NCBI GenBank assembly: GCA_948567375.1
Contig: OX419756.1
Location: 70,198,333 to 70,262,332 of the forward strand
From: Lunularia cruciata
Taxonomy: Eukaryota; Streptophyta; Marchantiopsida; Lunulariales; Lunulariaceae
Direction: 5' to 3'
Length of the DNA stretch: 64,000 nucleotides
In this document: in pieces, positions 11,421 through 23,681 of the stretch
How positions within the stretch are numbered: the stretch's first letter is position 1
How the letters are laid out: each line of letters opens with the position of its first letter
The notes under the pieces: model-generated
What the model was told of the DNA's origin: nothing
Seen by the model: only the letters and a program-made list of their open reading frames with translations
Database searches by the model: none
Program-made: the position numbers and the translations under genes

Positions 11421-11844
11421 CTAAAACATTCTCAAATATGCCGCGGTGTCCTCGGGAGCCCTCGGAAGACTCAAGACTACTGACATTTGATTCCATCGAT
11501 GGGGGGCCTGTTGACATTCAGGAAACATCACATCCCAGTACTTATAAGAAGAGCGTGTTTTGCAAAATTTGTTAATCGTCTCTTGGATTCCTTGGAACCG
11601 ACCAACTTTAGATTTCATGAAGTCTCGTCTGGCAGAAACTACTTCGTAAGTTGGGTCAAATTGCAATGCTTGTTCGTACGCAGTAAAAGCCTTGGCAAAG
11701 TCCTTCTGGTTCTGGTATGCATCGGCCAAATTATTCCAAGCGATTGTATACCCCGGCTGTAATTGGACAGCCTTTTTGTATTAAGCTATGGCCTTTCCCA
11801 CCTTACCATCACTGCAGTAGCTAAAGCCAAGAGCATCTTTAAAC
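11421..11844 (-). pseudogene. TPR-protein exon with internal stop
   Basis: The minus strand reads FKDALGFSYCSDGKVGKAIA, a TAA at 11781-11783, then YKKAVQLQPGYTIAWNNLAD, AYQNQKDFAKAFTAYEQALQ, FDPTYEVVSARRDFMKSKV. This is a tetratricopeptide repeat (W, L, A, Y, A, F, A, P positions present) followed by the basic tail seen in small plastid TPR proteins of the photosystem I assembly type; that assignment is from memory. A splice acceptor (TTGCCCAG) lies just upstream at 11845-11852. The TAA is in frame and one change from CAA. Upstream exons were not found, so this is either a pseudogene fragment or a gene with a recent null allele. Confidence 0.6.
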
Positions 11845-13886
11845 CTGGGCAAGTCCTAGCAGTGACTAAATATAATCGTGTTCCGCAAGAGGAGGTTCAG
11901 TACTGGCAAACAAATATGGTGCTGTTAGTAGTACGGACGGAGATCATATTTTTATAAGACAGGCATATACAAATTGGAGAGTGGACATACATGACTCGTC
12001 TGCTCTTGTACTTCTATGCATTCGATGAACTCAACGCAACAGGTTTGGAATACCGATTTCTGGTACCTGTAATAAAGCTAGCCTGACATGCAGATCTACC
12101 AACTTGGTGCCCCTATCACGAATTTTACTGTTCGGCAATGTTTATCTTTTTAGCCTATTCTAAGGACGACGTGTCCTGGCGGGAGAAAGTCTCAGCGGGC
12201 TAATTGGCAATTTATGATCTCTGGTGTCAACTCCATTTGTAGCTTGGAGCTACGAGAGAAGATCTGGGAATCAAGTTAGATATGGCTTCCGCATGATCGC
12301 AAGTGAATTTGTTTAAAAGTTTCTTCTCAGGCTCAGTTTGATTTGCAGTTTACAAGTTGATAAAATGCTTTCTGGCAATCGGTCTACTGCACTATGTATA
12401 CATTAGCAAAAGTCTTGTAGAAACGGGCCATGAGATTCCAAAGTTATGACCTAGCTTGCATATATGGGCTATAACAAACTCAGAGTGAGCTTCTCAGTGC
12501 CTTCAGCCAATCTACATATATACAGGTCGCTCCTTTACTGTGAAAAATATGATAGCTGTACAGATGATTATGAGAATGTATAGATCTTTGTTTGCTTTTG
12601 CACTGCAGCTAGCTCATGTAAGCTACTAATAACACTACGGAATCTCGTGTCCTATATCAGTGGTGCAGACAGGATTATCACCATTCTTCTGTTCCGATTC
12701 TGTGGCGTGGTTAGGTTTTAGTTTGCATGATATTTATAGCTATTTAGTTGCGTTGACTACAATATGTTTTTATTGATGGAAGACTAGAAATACGTTTCAC
12801 TTTCCGGTAGGTAGAAGTAGGTTCGTTGTTCGAACCCAATAATCGGCTGATTTCCGGTAAACATCTGTAGTAGCTAAATTAGCTGTCCTTAGATTTTATT
12901 AATTTAACTTCAAATGAACACCTCTTAAATTAGTTTACTCTGTCCATTAATCTGAGTGTAAAGGAGATGTGTAACTTCCCGCACAATTAGTGTGGAACAA
13001 CAATATTCTTGCCACAAAGTGAACAGCATTTTCAAGATGTTACCTTTCATTTATCTTTTCAAGATTGTAACTGCGCTCGAGCCCCATTCTTGTGTGTAGG
13101 CACACTTGAAATCTAATATCCTGCAGGGAGATCACTGATTGTCCCATAAGCTTTGACTAACTGGAGCTATTTTCACTGACAACGCTACCTCGAGCTGCCA
13201 GTACATGAGTTTGCTTTTATCCTCTGACTGTTCGTGAGATCATCTGATGCACGAACTGTAACGACTATGTTAGGGAATCCAACACTAACCCATCTATCCT
13301 GTATTTCGATAACTTTCAAGCAAATTACCAGCACTATAGTATGTGCAATGCACGTATCGCGTCGATACGAGGGTCCTGACGTAATCCATGTGAAAGCTCA
13401 ATGAGAAACAACCGCAGGCGCTTGAAGTAAAGACAGCTTTCTTCTTCACGCAACTTTATTGTTGGGGTATTTCTCAATTCTTGGTAGATGTCATGATTTG
13501 TATCAAGAGCCTAGCATTGTTGCCAGAAGGAATGACCAATCAGGTTGTTTCTGACGCATAACAGATCACCTCCTCATTATTCGGAATAAGCAGGAGCATA
13601 ATCCAGTAAGAATTGTGATTGCATATAGAGGTTTCGATCTTGAAATCTTTTCTGTGTCATGATCCTTACAGGCACATAAACTTACGGTCGATTGATAAAC
13701 TAAAGTTCTGCTTGAAGAATGCACCAAGTGTCTACATCTACGCCTACAATTTTAGGCTGGCCGACTGGCAGTGAGGGCATAACTGATTACGTCGAGGAAA
13801 ACAGTTGCTGACACACTTTCATGTCCTCTAGCTAGCACATGAATGTACAGCAAAACACTCAAAAGCAAAAATCCGTGCTGGCCCGA
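11845..13886. other. no supported gene
   Basis: Moderate GC, no recognisable protein in any frame. It may hold upstream exons or the promoter of the TPR gene (minus), but none could be recognised. No tRNA or repeat seen. Confidence 0.35.
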
Positions 13887-14047
13887 GTCTATCCTCTTTG
13901 TTAAGGAGCAGCCGATCACTACCTTAAAGGTTTCCACGTACAATTTCTTGATATTATACTCCAACAAACAATTGAACTCCAAAATTGAGCGTGTAAACCT
14001 TTGAAATTAAGGTAGTGATCGGCTGCTCCTTAACAAAGAGGATAGAC
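13887..14047. repeat. perfect 41-bp inverted repeat with 79-nt loop
   Basis: The left arm 13887-13927 and right arm 14007-14047 are exact reverse complements over 41 bp (outer ends GTCTATCC / GGATAGAC). Beyond a 5-nt gap the pairing continues for about a dozen more bases (AGGTTT...ACG region). RNA from either strand would fold into a long, nearly perfect hairpin. No terminal element motifs or target duplications flank it. It could be a young MIRNA-like or small-RNA-producing locus, or a local inverted duplication. Confidence 0.9.
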
Positions 14048-15257
14048 AGTTGGCGCACAGTTAGAGAGGCACCATGCCATCTACAATCAACGTCTGCCGT
14101 TTTGGCTTAGGTATAAAATTTGCATGTTACGAATAACCACGTGATTATGAGACGCGTGTAAGACTTTGCTAGTTGGCCCCTTTGATTTTTCTTCCAAGCT
14201 GTTTTCCTTTTGAGCTTCACGGAAGGACATGGCCGAATTGCTGTGTTATCGTAATGTAGACGAAGGGCTTAAAATTACTTCTTGAAATGCCTTTTCGCCG
14301 CAGAAAAGGAACGTTTGTGTGCATCAAAGGCAAATTACATTTGCACTGGATCCTCAGAGAAGTTAGAGAATTATACTTGCAGGTTCTGTCGATGAGGTCA
14401 ACGATTCTCAGTAGGCCAGTGCGGAACCTGGACTATCGAAATACTTTCGTAGTTTGAGGTCAATATCGATGAGTGGTCCAATTTGTCTTTCTCAAGCGAA
14501 CATACTCAAGTCTATTGCATCTGTCCTTCACTTGCAGTTCTCAAACAGAAAATACTCGGTCATATCAATGATTACTTCTTCGAATGATCTTCTTTCCTTG
14601 GTGATAGTTAAATTGAATGTCATAGTAAGGAAACCGATAATGACAGATCATTAAACAAGATGGACGAATTCAAGGACTAGAAGGTTGCAACAATCACATC
14701 AATGTCAATAAATTCAGCTAGCGCTTACTTGCGAATCCTTTATCTACCACCAACAATCGCGAGTGACGCATGCAAGTATTTGATTGATAGGCATCAATCA
14801 AGTGACAGTCCTCAGTCTCGTGTCCTTTCTTGTGGGTGTATCGATAACCGAAAGACTGACTAGTCAAAGCATGCCGATGTTAATAGCTTTTCCAACATAA
14901 CCATCGAACAACGTCTCGCCTTTAAGTTGGATGTTCACCGCCAGCCAGAGCATTCTCTGCACCAAAAAGACAAAATCTGCTGAACCCTCAATGATAATAT
15001 CAAAAGAATTTGCAGGTGTATGGATCTAGGGAGCCAATGTCAAATAGATTTTGTTTCTATTTATATGAATGTTTAGTGGAATTTTCCAAAATGCACTCCT
15101 TAACAACAACATTCTCCAAAATGCTCATTTTCATTTAAAGTTTTGACCTCGGCACTCTTTTCCTTGCTCCACACTTGTCCCTTTCATCAAGAGGAATACC
15201 GCCATTCACTTAGAAGACATAAATTTAGTTCACTGTATCTCACAGCATGTGGAAATC
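14048..15257. other. no supported gene
   Basis: Open frames are short and motif-free. Moderate GC. The right part precedes the U6-like sequence but lacks the plant snRNA upstream element and a correctly spaced TATA box. Confidence 0.35.
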
Positions 15258-15350
15258 GTTCGTTTCGGGAACATCCGATATATGTTCCCGATAAATTTGG
15301 AACGATAGAGAGAAGATTAACATGGCCCCGCGCATGGATGACACGCATGC
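15258..15350 (+). pseudogene. U6 spliceosomal snRNA pseudogene
   Basis: The block matches plant U6 from the 5' stem (GTTCGTTTCGGGAACATCCG) through TTTGGAACGAT, GAGAAGATTA, CATGGCCCC, GCGCATGGATGACACGCAT. It carries an inserted 13-14 bp (partial CCCGATA duplication near 15281-15293). The ACAGAGA box reads AGAGAGA, the AGC triad reads AAC, and one C is lost from CCCCTGCGC. The U6 3' tail and T-run terminator are missing. These changes hit residues essential for splicing, so it is a retrocopy or decayed gene. Confidence 0.85.
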
Positions 15351-16593
15351 TATCAAAGCGCTCCGCTAAGTTAAGCTGGGCACTCATGTTGCTCGTCGTG
15401 TCGATCTGGCTAAAATCATGTCGTACGCTGCGGTGTGAGTTGAAGTTGTCAAACAAGGAGAGGAAGGGATTTTGATAACAATATCGTAGATACGATTATT
15501 TAAGTGGTGTATTTTGGGAAATTTTAATATAAAAAATTCAATGATTATTGATTATATAAAATACTTAATTTTATAATAATAAAAAATAATAAAATTTTAA
15601 TAAGTTTTTTAATTATTTTTTATATAAATTTATTTTAATTAAATATTATTTTGATAATCATATTATATTATTTTCATAAAACTTAGTATATACAGAAATA
15701 TTTAAATATTTAATCATATAAAAATATATTTATAAAAAATCAAATCTCAATATTATATATGTAAATTAAAAATATTACGAGTATCACAACTCCCCTATGG
15801 ATTGCAAACGGTTGTTTGCAAGTTACATCAAGTAAGGAAGTATTATGAAAATTGAGCAGATCAGCAATTACGGTTGCAAAATTAAGGATTAATCTAGAGT
15901 CAATGCCATGCCATCCTGCCCTCTGGATTATGTTAGCTCGTGAACTAATCCCAGTCGGCTAAACACTAAAAAGAATAGTAGAGTCTGTAGATGTCATCCT
16001 CGAGTTTCAGCAGTGGGGCAGGATATGGCATTTGATCTCATGTCTGCAAAGTGCGTAACGGGTCTGCAAACAACATGAAGGAATTGTTTGATACGTTAAA
16101 CACGAAGCATTCGACATCTGTTCATGTGACCACCAGCTTAAAAGATTTCACACCTTCAGCACTCTTAGATGCAGATTGCGGTTACTAGACTGGAGAGCAG
16201 TTCAGAGAGACATGAGATCAGTCGCCGTCTCGATCAGGTGGAAATGACAGCTTAAGTAGTTTATTTTGAAGCAACAACACTGTAAAGTTACGTGTATCAT
16301 CTGACTGGTTTCAACTTTACACCGACGTAAGATTGTAAAGATGAAGGTGCACGTTCCGTGGCAACCCAAGTTGGTGTCTTGCATACCACAAGAAGTAGAA
16401 TGGTTGTTATACGTGTAGTGGGCCCGTTCATACCGGATGCTTATGATGGGCTCGGAAGATACATTGCGTGTTGCAGGGAAACCGTAGGTCCGTGCGCATG
16501 AGCTTTCACCATATCTGTAGGACATGGGACGCACGTTCATTGATGGCCAGCAACAAATATTAGAAAATCCTGAAATTGGAGGCAGTCAGTTAC
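15351..16593. other. AT-rich island and intergenic DNA
   Basis: 15500-15790 is extremely AT-rich with no coding potential, a sharp change from its neighbours. 15800-16590 is ordinary composition. A minus-strand frame at 16202-16540 has no motif and cannot be joined to the exon candidate at 16594-16839, because the only nearby acceptor would leave a 24-nt intron. Confidence 0.45.
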
Positions 16594-16839
16594 CTGATAA
16601 CCATAGCTCACAGTGAACAACAACGCCTGAAGTTGCAGCAGACTGCGCTGACTCAACAGCTAGACCCAACATACTACCGATGAAATGGATGATTCTTTCT
16701 GGCATGCCGTCAGGCTGAGGATGGAATCCCTCCAAAGAAGTAACAGAGTTGTCATAAGGGATGAATCCACAGGCTGCCATGTGTCTTACTGCTTCGCTTG
16801 ATGTTCGTCTGCCAATATTCAGGAAATTGTTGAGCAGGA
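16594..16839 (-). CDS. unidentified internal exon candidate
   Basis: The minus-strand frame runs from an AG acceptor (GTAAAG at 16840-16845) to a GT donor (CAG/GTAACT at 16594/16593). It encodes VLLNNFLNIGRRTSSEAVRH ... EGFHPQPDGMPERIIHFIGS ... LAVESAQSAATSG. The composition is protein-like, with a probable amphipathic end, but I do not recognise the family. No flanking exons were found. It could be part of a real gene, a gene remnant, or a chance open frame. Confidence 0.3.
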
Positions 16840-17596
16840 CTTTACATGGACTTGGTAAGTGCTCTGATTTGTACATTTTTGCATGCATTTAGGAGTTTCT
16901 GTTTGCTAGTGGAGTAATATAGAAACTTGAGTAAATTTGGGAAAGTTAGGGCCTTGGTCCCAAGGCCAGATACTCTCCGAAGGTCCTAGTCCCTGCTAGG
17001 AGTTCCTAGTCAATCACGGCATCGAGAAGAACTTAGTGTACTGTACATGTACGTTTAAACGAGTCTCCGTTATTTTCTGCTTCTTCGACGGTCGATCTTC
17101 TAAATGTTTGCTGGATTTTCGGAAACTAAATCTTGCTGTGATTGGACACAGGACCACCTGTTACGTCCAACTTCTCGATGTAAGCTTACTGATTTACCCG
17201 TACTCATAAAACTATGGAAGGACCATAAGAATAAATTATTAAAATCTAGAGCGATTGATGTGATGAGTGGTTATTGTCTAAATTCAACTTTTCGATGGCT
17301 AGAGCAGTAGCTGTCGTCTAAGTCCAACTCTTTGGTGGCTCGAGCGATTGATGAATCAGCACAGCCGTTGTTATGATTGTTTCAATAACCCTGATGATGT
17401 CAAGAAAGTCAAAGAAGCCGGGATAAAAGAAGCACATTATTCCTTGCATGGATGATTCTGATCTGGATGTACATGCGGTACTAATGAACTTTAAGAATGA
17501 AAGAACTGTTTGACTGACTAGCATCACAACAAAAATATACATAATTACCGTAGTATACCAAAGTGACACTCCATACAGATGAATTATCAGCTTTAT
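16840..17596. other. no supported gene
   Basis: Short frames only. 17200-17345 contains two approximate copies of a block reading CTAGAGCGATTGATG / CTCGAGCGATTGATG with 'tctaaattcaac' / 'tctaagtccaac', a small local duplication. No RNA gene seen. Confidence 0.35.
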
Positions 17597-17775
17597 AGTG
17601 TAATGATCATAGTTTAGCAATGGTTGACAAGACAAATTTACTTTACATTATGTAGTTGTTGAATGGTCAGAGTTTATTACTGGTTAACAAGAAAATTTTA
17701 CTCTTGACTTTATATTGTGATTGGTCAAAGTTTATCATAGGTTAACAAGAAAGTTGACTCCAAATATATAGTTGT
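17597..17775. repeat. three imperfect tandem repeats of about 60 bp
   Basis: Each unit contains a version of 'tggtcaragtttat...ggttaacaagaaa' (17605-17635, 17665-17695, 17725-17755). Units differ at many positions. Non-coding. Confidence 0.75.
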
Positions 17776-20770
17776 TGAGGTTTTATGTATAGCAAATCTC
17801 CTTCTATATTTTTCTATCGATCAAGCATTCAGTCTCGTCATTGAAATTTTGCAATGTAATTTTTGTTTATTTCAATTTCTATTATATATCCCAGTTAATC
17901 AATTTTAAAATTCTGTCTCACTTTAACTTATCTATATATTATTTTTAATAAAGATTTATATAAAATTATGGTGGAATGACCGCGTTCATGCAAGCACTAT
18001 CCTTTTCAACAATAGTGACAAAACTGTACTCAATCTTAGTAGCTTGTATGAACAAGGATGAAAGAACATTCCCCTTGCTCCCAAGGATGAGAGAGTACTC
18101 CCTTCGTCTGCTTGGCTAAGCTTGCTCTAAGAGACTCTGAGCCAATACTAAACTTAACATAACTTGAAGTTGTATTTTGCATATGCCAGTTAAAGAAAAG
18201 AAAAATCATTGGGCTAGGAGTGTTGAGAGCTTGTGATTTTGCGTGTGTTTTGGTATTTGGAATTTGCATATGTATATTAAGAATATATAATCTCACTGGA
18301 TTTAGGATAAAATTATTTTTTAGATTTGCAACTGAACAAAAACCAATTTTTGATTTTCAAAATTGTAATAAAATCTGATTAATTTAATAATACCTTAAAT
18401 CACACATACATATCTATAGCTATATATGATATCGTGATTAGATAGTTAAACAGTAAATTTACATTAAATCCTTTCAACTCAATACATGCTAGGGACATGT
18501 TCAGGGACTGCAAGATTTCGAATGATATTTATTCAATCACTTTCGGGATGGCTGATTGCTTTCATTGCTTGTCTGAATTTCGTCACCACTCGTATCTTGC
18601 TGCTCCAAGGCAGTAAAGAGCACATTGCATCACTCTTACAGTAGCATTACATTTGTTATTATACACCAAGTAGTTTACAAGAATTACAGTAGCACTACTG
18701 CGGTCGCCTTCTTCTCGTACCGGAACGAATGTGGACACCTTTTCCGACGATATCTAGAAAAGCTCACTTACGGACTAAGGAAAGCTGATTCAAGCACATT
18801 TAATTGGGCCGGAGCCCGGATGCAGTGACAGGGGAGGGTGATACAAGGACACTAAATCTTTTCATTGGCCCCGAGCACGAGTCCTAGTTTGGAGGAAACA
18901 ATGTACAGCCAAAAGACTTTTAGATAATTGAAGAATTGGAAAAGAAACACGAGGATGTGATAATTCCAAGTCTTGTAAATGCTGACTACTATTGCGAGTT
19001 TGACAAGCATCAATTGTCAAGATTGCAAAGCAACGATGAAACGACTCTTTGGTTCCCCATCGTAAATACACATTATCACAGGTTCCAAAAGACAGAATAA
19101 GGAACAAAGTTCCGTGACATCACCTCATCTCGGGGATCAGGTAGTATTGTACCATTGTAGTGACTCTAATGTGGTACACTACAATAGAATACAAGTCTTT
19201 TTTCAGCTACAGTTAGCAGAGGAAAGGATACTGATAAAGCAATTGCATATGATAGGAATTGAGTCGCTCCACAGTTATACCATACGGTAGGGAACTGTTC
19301 TCTTCTAGATGTTACTCTAATAATAATATCGACTGGATACAAAGATTTCCCATTCAAAGGTTGTAGGCTGTTCTATCACCGAGACCTTCTACAATTATTA
19401 TACACTTAGACGAAATACATGGTAGTATTTCTTGGCGATCTGGTCGGTTAGTGAAGTACTTATTAGCAATCAAATACTAGATGATGGACACCCCTCCTTA
19501 TCAGTCACACGAGGTCGCATTCTTCTCTTACCAGAAGTCGAAAGGCATTTCCTTCTCATCTTCGGTAGCACGAGTGTAGCCGTCGGTCCTCTGGACTCAC
19601 GGCTTCAAAAAGTGAGCGAAAAATGGTTGCAACTACGTTTGCTTTACTGTGGAATAATGCAGCTACATGTACTTTACTGCGTCACGTGTATTCTTAAAGA
19701 GTCCATCTTTTCGATGAATATATGAAGTTTAACACCTAGTTTTATACCCATGCTCTATTAAAACCTAAATTTTAAAAAATTGCGTGATGCATCTCTATGA
19801 TTGCAATAATGGAAAAAAGTAGTGACCCGTATCGTGGTTTGTTTTTATATTCTTTCGAAATAAGCCTATCATATCTGTTTTCGCTCATGTCTACGAGGTG
19901 CCACAACAACAACGATCGCATGGATAATGGGTTTCACGGGTTCAATGAGCTCATTGCAACTCCGCCGTTTCCAAAAATTCAAATTGTGCCCGAGTTCAAT
20001 CTAAAATTTGAAACACCAACCTAAAGCACATTCACCCTTTTGCGTAGACTCTTTTCAATTTCTGGACTTATTGCTATCAGACACTTGATGATACTGTACG
20101 CAAGAAGTATATACATCATTTTGTTGGTAAATTCACATTAATCTCATTCAAATCATACGTAGTTATAATTATAGGACATGTAACTACTTGATGTCTTGAT
20201 TGAAAAAATAATTTCGAGACATTTTCACTCTCGTTTGTCGTCGTTGGGGTTCACCATATGTCTCCGGAGTCCTTGCAGACGCGATAATCAGTGAGTAAGC
20301 GAAGTGGACAGAGACAAACAAACCTGAAATGGCTGAGTCAAATGCCTGGTTTCGCTTGTGGAGGTGTACATGTATGGGAGAAGGGGATTCCCGTTATTTT
20401 GTTGGTTTTCTTTGATAAGGGTCAGCTTTGTGTCTGCACTAGGATGTTTTCTGATCTGATCTGATCTGAACCTCTATATATTTGAAACCTTGCCAGATAT
20501 TTGCTCCCAGGAGTTGTTGTAGAAGTCCCAATGTAGAATTGATGAAAGGTTCAGTGATGTTTATCACTGTGCATACGTGTACAGGACATGTAACTACGTG
20601 ATGACTTGATTACTTGATTAAGAATAATACGAATCTACGATCAAAGTGATGTCCCATACGTATGAGATCACTAAGTTCCTGATTATGATGCGAAGAGTCC
20701 AGAAACTGGAAAATCTATGCAAAATTGCGAGCTCTCTTTAGCGATTCTTGTTACCTCTTTTCTGCTCCTC
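17776..20770. other. no supported gene; upstream region of the dioxygenase gene
   Basis: Frames at 18625-18828, 18862-19107, 19166-19357, 19432-19725 and 19797-20024 are short and motif-free. 20448-20468 carries CTGAT repeated three times. The last few hundred bases probably include the promoter of the dioxygenase gene at 20924. Confidence 0.4.
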
Positions 20771-20777
20771 TATAAAT
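20771..20777 (+). promoter_or_regulatory. TATA box of the dioxygenase gene
   Basis: TATAAAT in a C/T-rich context (CTCCTCTATAAATTTG), 146 nt upstream of the start codon, the usual distance for a plant gene with a 5' leader of about 110-120 nt. Position and match are the only support. Confidence 0.55.
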
Positions 20778-20923
20778 TTGAATACCGGCGCCGCAGCAAG
20801 CAGATGAGATGTGAGGAAGATAGGGGGAATACTACGGGCTTTATTACGTTGAGGCTATGCTACCGTCTTCGAGGGATCTGATTAAGGAGATATAATCTCG
20901 GATCCACTTGTTACTCCGGTGCA

Positions 20924-23681
20924 ATGTCGTCTCAGAATCAACTTGGTGATACCAACGACCCAACATTGTGTGCAATTCAGCTGGCTAATCTCCTGAGCCA
21001 AGTTCAGATGAATCAAGTACCGGGTTTGGAGGAGTTCAAGATCGTCGAAGATGATAAGCGTCCAACTGTGCCCCATGACGAATGCGCAGATTTACCTGTC
21101 CTAGATTTCTCAGATGTTAAAGCAGATGATCCTACCATGGCCAAAAGAGTAGTAGAAGCGTGTGCCGAATGGGGCTTCTTCCAAGTGGTCAACCACTGTG
21201 TCCCTGTTGAAGCTATGGATGACATTCTAGCTATCGGTGATCAGTTCTTTTCATTGCCCTTGGAGGAGAAGAGAAAAGTGGGTAGGACAGGCTTGTTCGG
21301 TTATATTGCAGATTTTCGAGAACTTGGCATGGAGAGCTTGAGCTGGTGTGAGCGCATGATGCTGTATGTGAATCCTGAATCCCAGCTAGATAGCTTCCTC
21401 CATAAGGTCTGGCCCGATGGAAACCCCGACTTCTGGTATACATTCAAATCTTTTAAAATCAGCTGAATTCGAATCGGATTGTGATTATCAATGGACGTTG
21501 CAGTAATGCTAGGGCTAAGCGGGGTCATGGAACCGTTTGTAATGCAACTGGTACATAATTTGCATGCCCTAGATGTTGAAGTTGGCATTTACTTGTACGT
21601 GAACTTTTCGTGTCTTTGAAAGCTGTTGTATCGACCGGAATTAACTTCCGCCTTCAATGAATTTGTAAACGGTATGCTCCCAGATGACTGGTCTGACTCA
21701 GGTCTCGTACAAGTCTTACTCGCAGATGTCAATCTGAAATCTACTTCCGGATGACAAGTTCTGATATGACGGTTGGCTGATTGGGTGTAACAGCAATGCA
21801 TTGGCGAACTACTTGACCTCCCAGAGGAAACTTCGTAACCAGATACTTGAACTGTTAGCCCTAGGATTTGGACTTGAGACGAACTTCTTTCTTCGACATT
21901 TCGGTCCAGACTCGGCCTTTTCTGAAGCAGTGAGGTGGAACAACTACCCACCGTGTCCACACCCTCTAGACATTGTGGGGACTCCTGAGCACACTGATGG
22001 CAGTTTCTTGACCATGCTTCAAGAAGATGCTATTGGAGGACTACAAATACGAAAGAACGGTCAATGGCTGGGAGTGAAACCCATCAGGGGCGCAATCGTC
22101 ATAAACTGTGGCGACTTTATGCAAGTACGTATCACATATATTCATCTGTGAGTCCATATTGATCCTAATGTAGGACAAACTCTGTTGTGTAATGGTTTCA
22201 TTTACATTAGGAAGCTCAAAACCATAGCTAAATCTGCTGACATGAACAATCAAGATAGATGAATCGACCTTTTACCTGTAAATCAGAGTAAATAACCAAC
22301 TCATGGTCACGTTCTCCGGTGAATTGATGTTTCACGGCTGGCAACAGCAATACCTGTTGTAACTGGCCATCACAATGCATACTCATTCCCATGTCAAGAT
22401 ATTGCACTCGACATAATATTTGCTCCATTTGTCGGTGGCTACGGGCATCTGGCAAGTCTAGAGGGCTATTTTTCTTTTAGGCCCACTGCAATAAAACGCA
22501 TGTATCTCCATATTATCCTGTTCACATTTTCAGGTAAGTCATATCACTTGTGATGATAAGCGTGGCGATTCCCCCTTGGGATCTAGTACCCTCTAAACTC
22601 CACTAAACTATTGATCAGAACTATCATCACTGGTGTGTTCGGCATCAATGTTGCTCCCCGGGAGACCTAATACACTCTAAACTCCTCTGAACTAGCGATC
22701 ATTGGTGTGTTTCGGAGCAGTCTCTCCGAGCACCGCTTCATGCTCAACTGAACTATCGAAATATCACTGGTGTGTCGCGGAACAACACTCAGATTGGACA
22801 GGAGACAACTCATGTGCGATCTGGTAACGATGTGTAAAGACAGAACCCGTCCTACAATTGAGGCGATTGTATCTCCCGCAGGGATGAATAATCTGTAATT
22901 TCCTATTGAATTCATTGTTTCCCGTCTCCTTTCCGTTTCATTGTTTTCCGTCTCATGTCCGAATTCTATAATTTACGGTAGACTATTGACTGATAAGAAA
23001 GAATAGCCGTCTAGGAATTTGCAGTGTATGCTGTAGGATAACACATGCCAAAATGTACAAACTATCGGATCTCTACTGCTCAAGTGTATCTGGTTTTAAA
23101 TGTCATTCGAATTTCTGAGTCATGAGCGTTATGAACTGACAGACTAATTGCAGCTAAACTTAACTCTCAACTAGTTCGAATTGTGTTCTAATTGAGTACT
23201 TGGAGAACTCCTTAGTACTTAATTATCCGTTCATTTAAATAATAGATGTGTCGTACATAGTCCAGGTGGGGGAATAAGTAAATCTCTCCAGATGATACGT
23301 TTGAATTCTGCATAGTGGAACTATCAAATTCTGGAGTTTATGGATTTATAATCATGTATTGTGTTTCAGGTCTGGACAAATGAGAGGTCCCGGAGCGTGG
23401 AACACCGCTCAGTACTCAACACAAAATGTCGTCGTCGTTCTTTCGCGACCTTCTACAACGCTGGAGGAGATGTGATCATACATTCCCCACCAGAGCTCGT
23501 TGATAAACAACATCCACTCGCATACAAACCGCTCACTAGAGCCTCATTCAGAAGGTACTATGAAATAATCTATAAGGAAACAAAGAAGCTGCCTAGGGGA
23601 CTTGCTATTCTTGAAGAGTATCGTATATTACACAATGTTGAGCTTCTAGAACATAAAATAGACGTCGATTTCAGAAGCTAG
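20924..23681 (+). CDS. 2-oxoglutarate/Fe(II)-dependent dioxygenase, three exons
   Basis: Exons 20924-21435, 21794-22124 and 23370-23681 join in frame to 384 residues. Introns of 358 and 1245 nt have GT-AG ends. The N-terminal DIOX_N domain (about residues 45-165) contains LPVLDFSDV and ACAEWGFFQVVNHCVP. The catalytic jelly roll (about 215-320) contains NNYPPCPHPLDIVGTPEHTD. Iron ligands are H237-x-D239 and H293 (SVEHR); the 2-oxoglutarate motif RxS is R303-S305 (RRRSFATFYN), so the site looks complete. Length and layout fit the plant DOXC class (gibberellin oxidases, flavonoid and other specialised oxidases), a cytosolic soluble enzyme. Substrate cannot be assigned: the GA20-oxidase LPWKET motif is replaced by SLSWCERM. 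The start is the first ATG, with no in-frame alternative upstream. No disabling change was seen. Confidence 0.9.
22592..22961. repeat. imperfect tandem repeats inside dioxygenase intron 2
   Basis: Three units containing 'ctctaaactcc...ctgaacta...cactggtgtgt' begin near 22592, 22675 and 22728. A shorter duplication of TTCATTGTTT(C/T)CCGTCTC occurs at 22911-22961. All are intronic; the rest of the 1245-nt intron shows no gene. Confidence 0.6.

Noticed and set aside
16202-16569. Second exon joined in frame to the candidate exon at 16594-16839
   Set aside because: The phases match, but the implied intron would be 24 nt, too short for plant splicing.
21013-21588. Minus-strand open frames across dioxygenase exon 1
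   Set aside because: They overlap a well-supported exon on the plus strand and show no motif; shadows.
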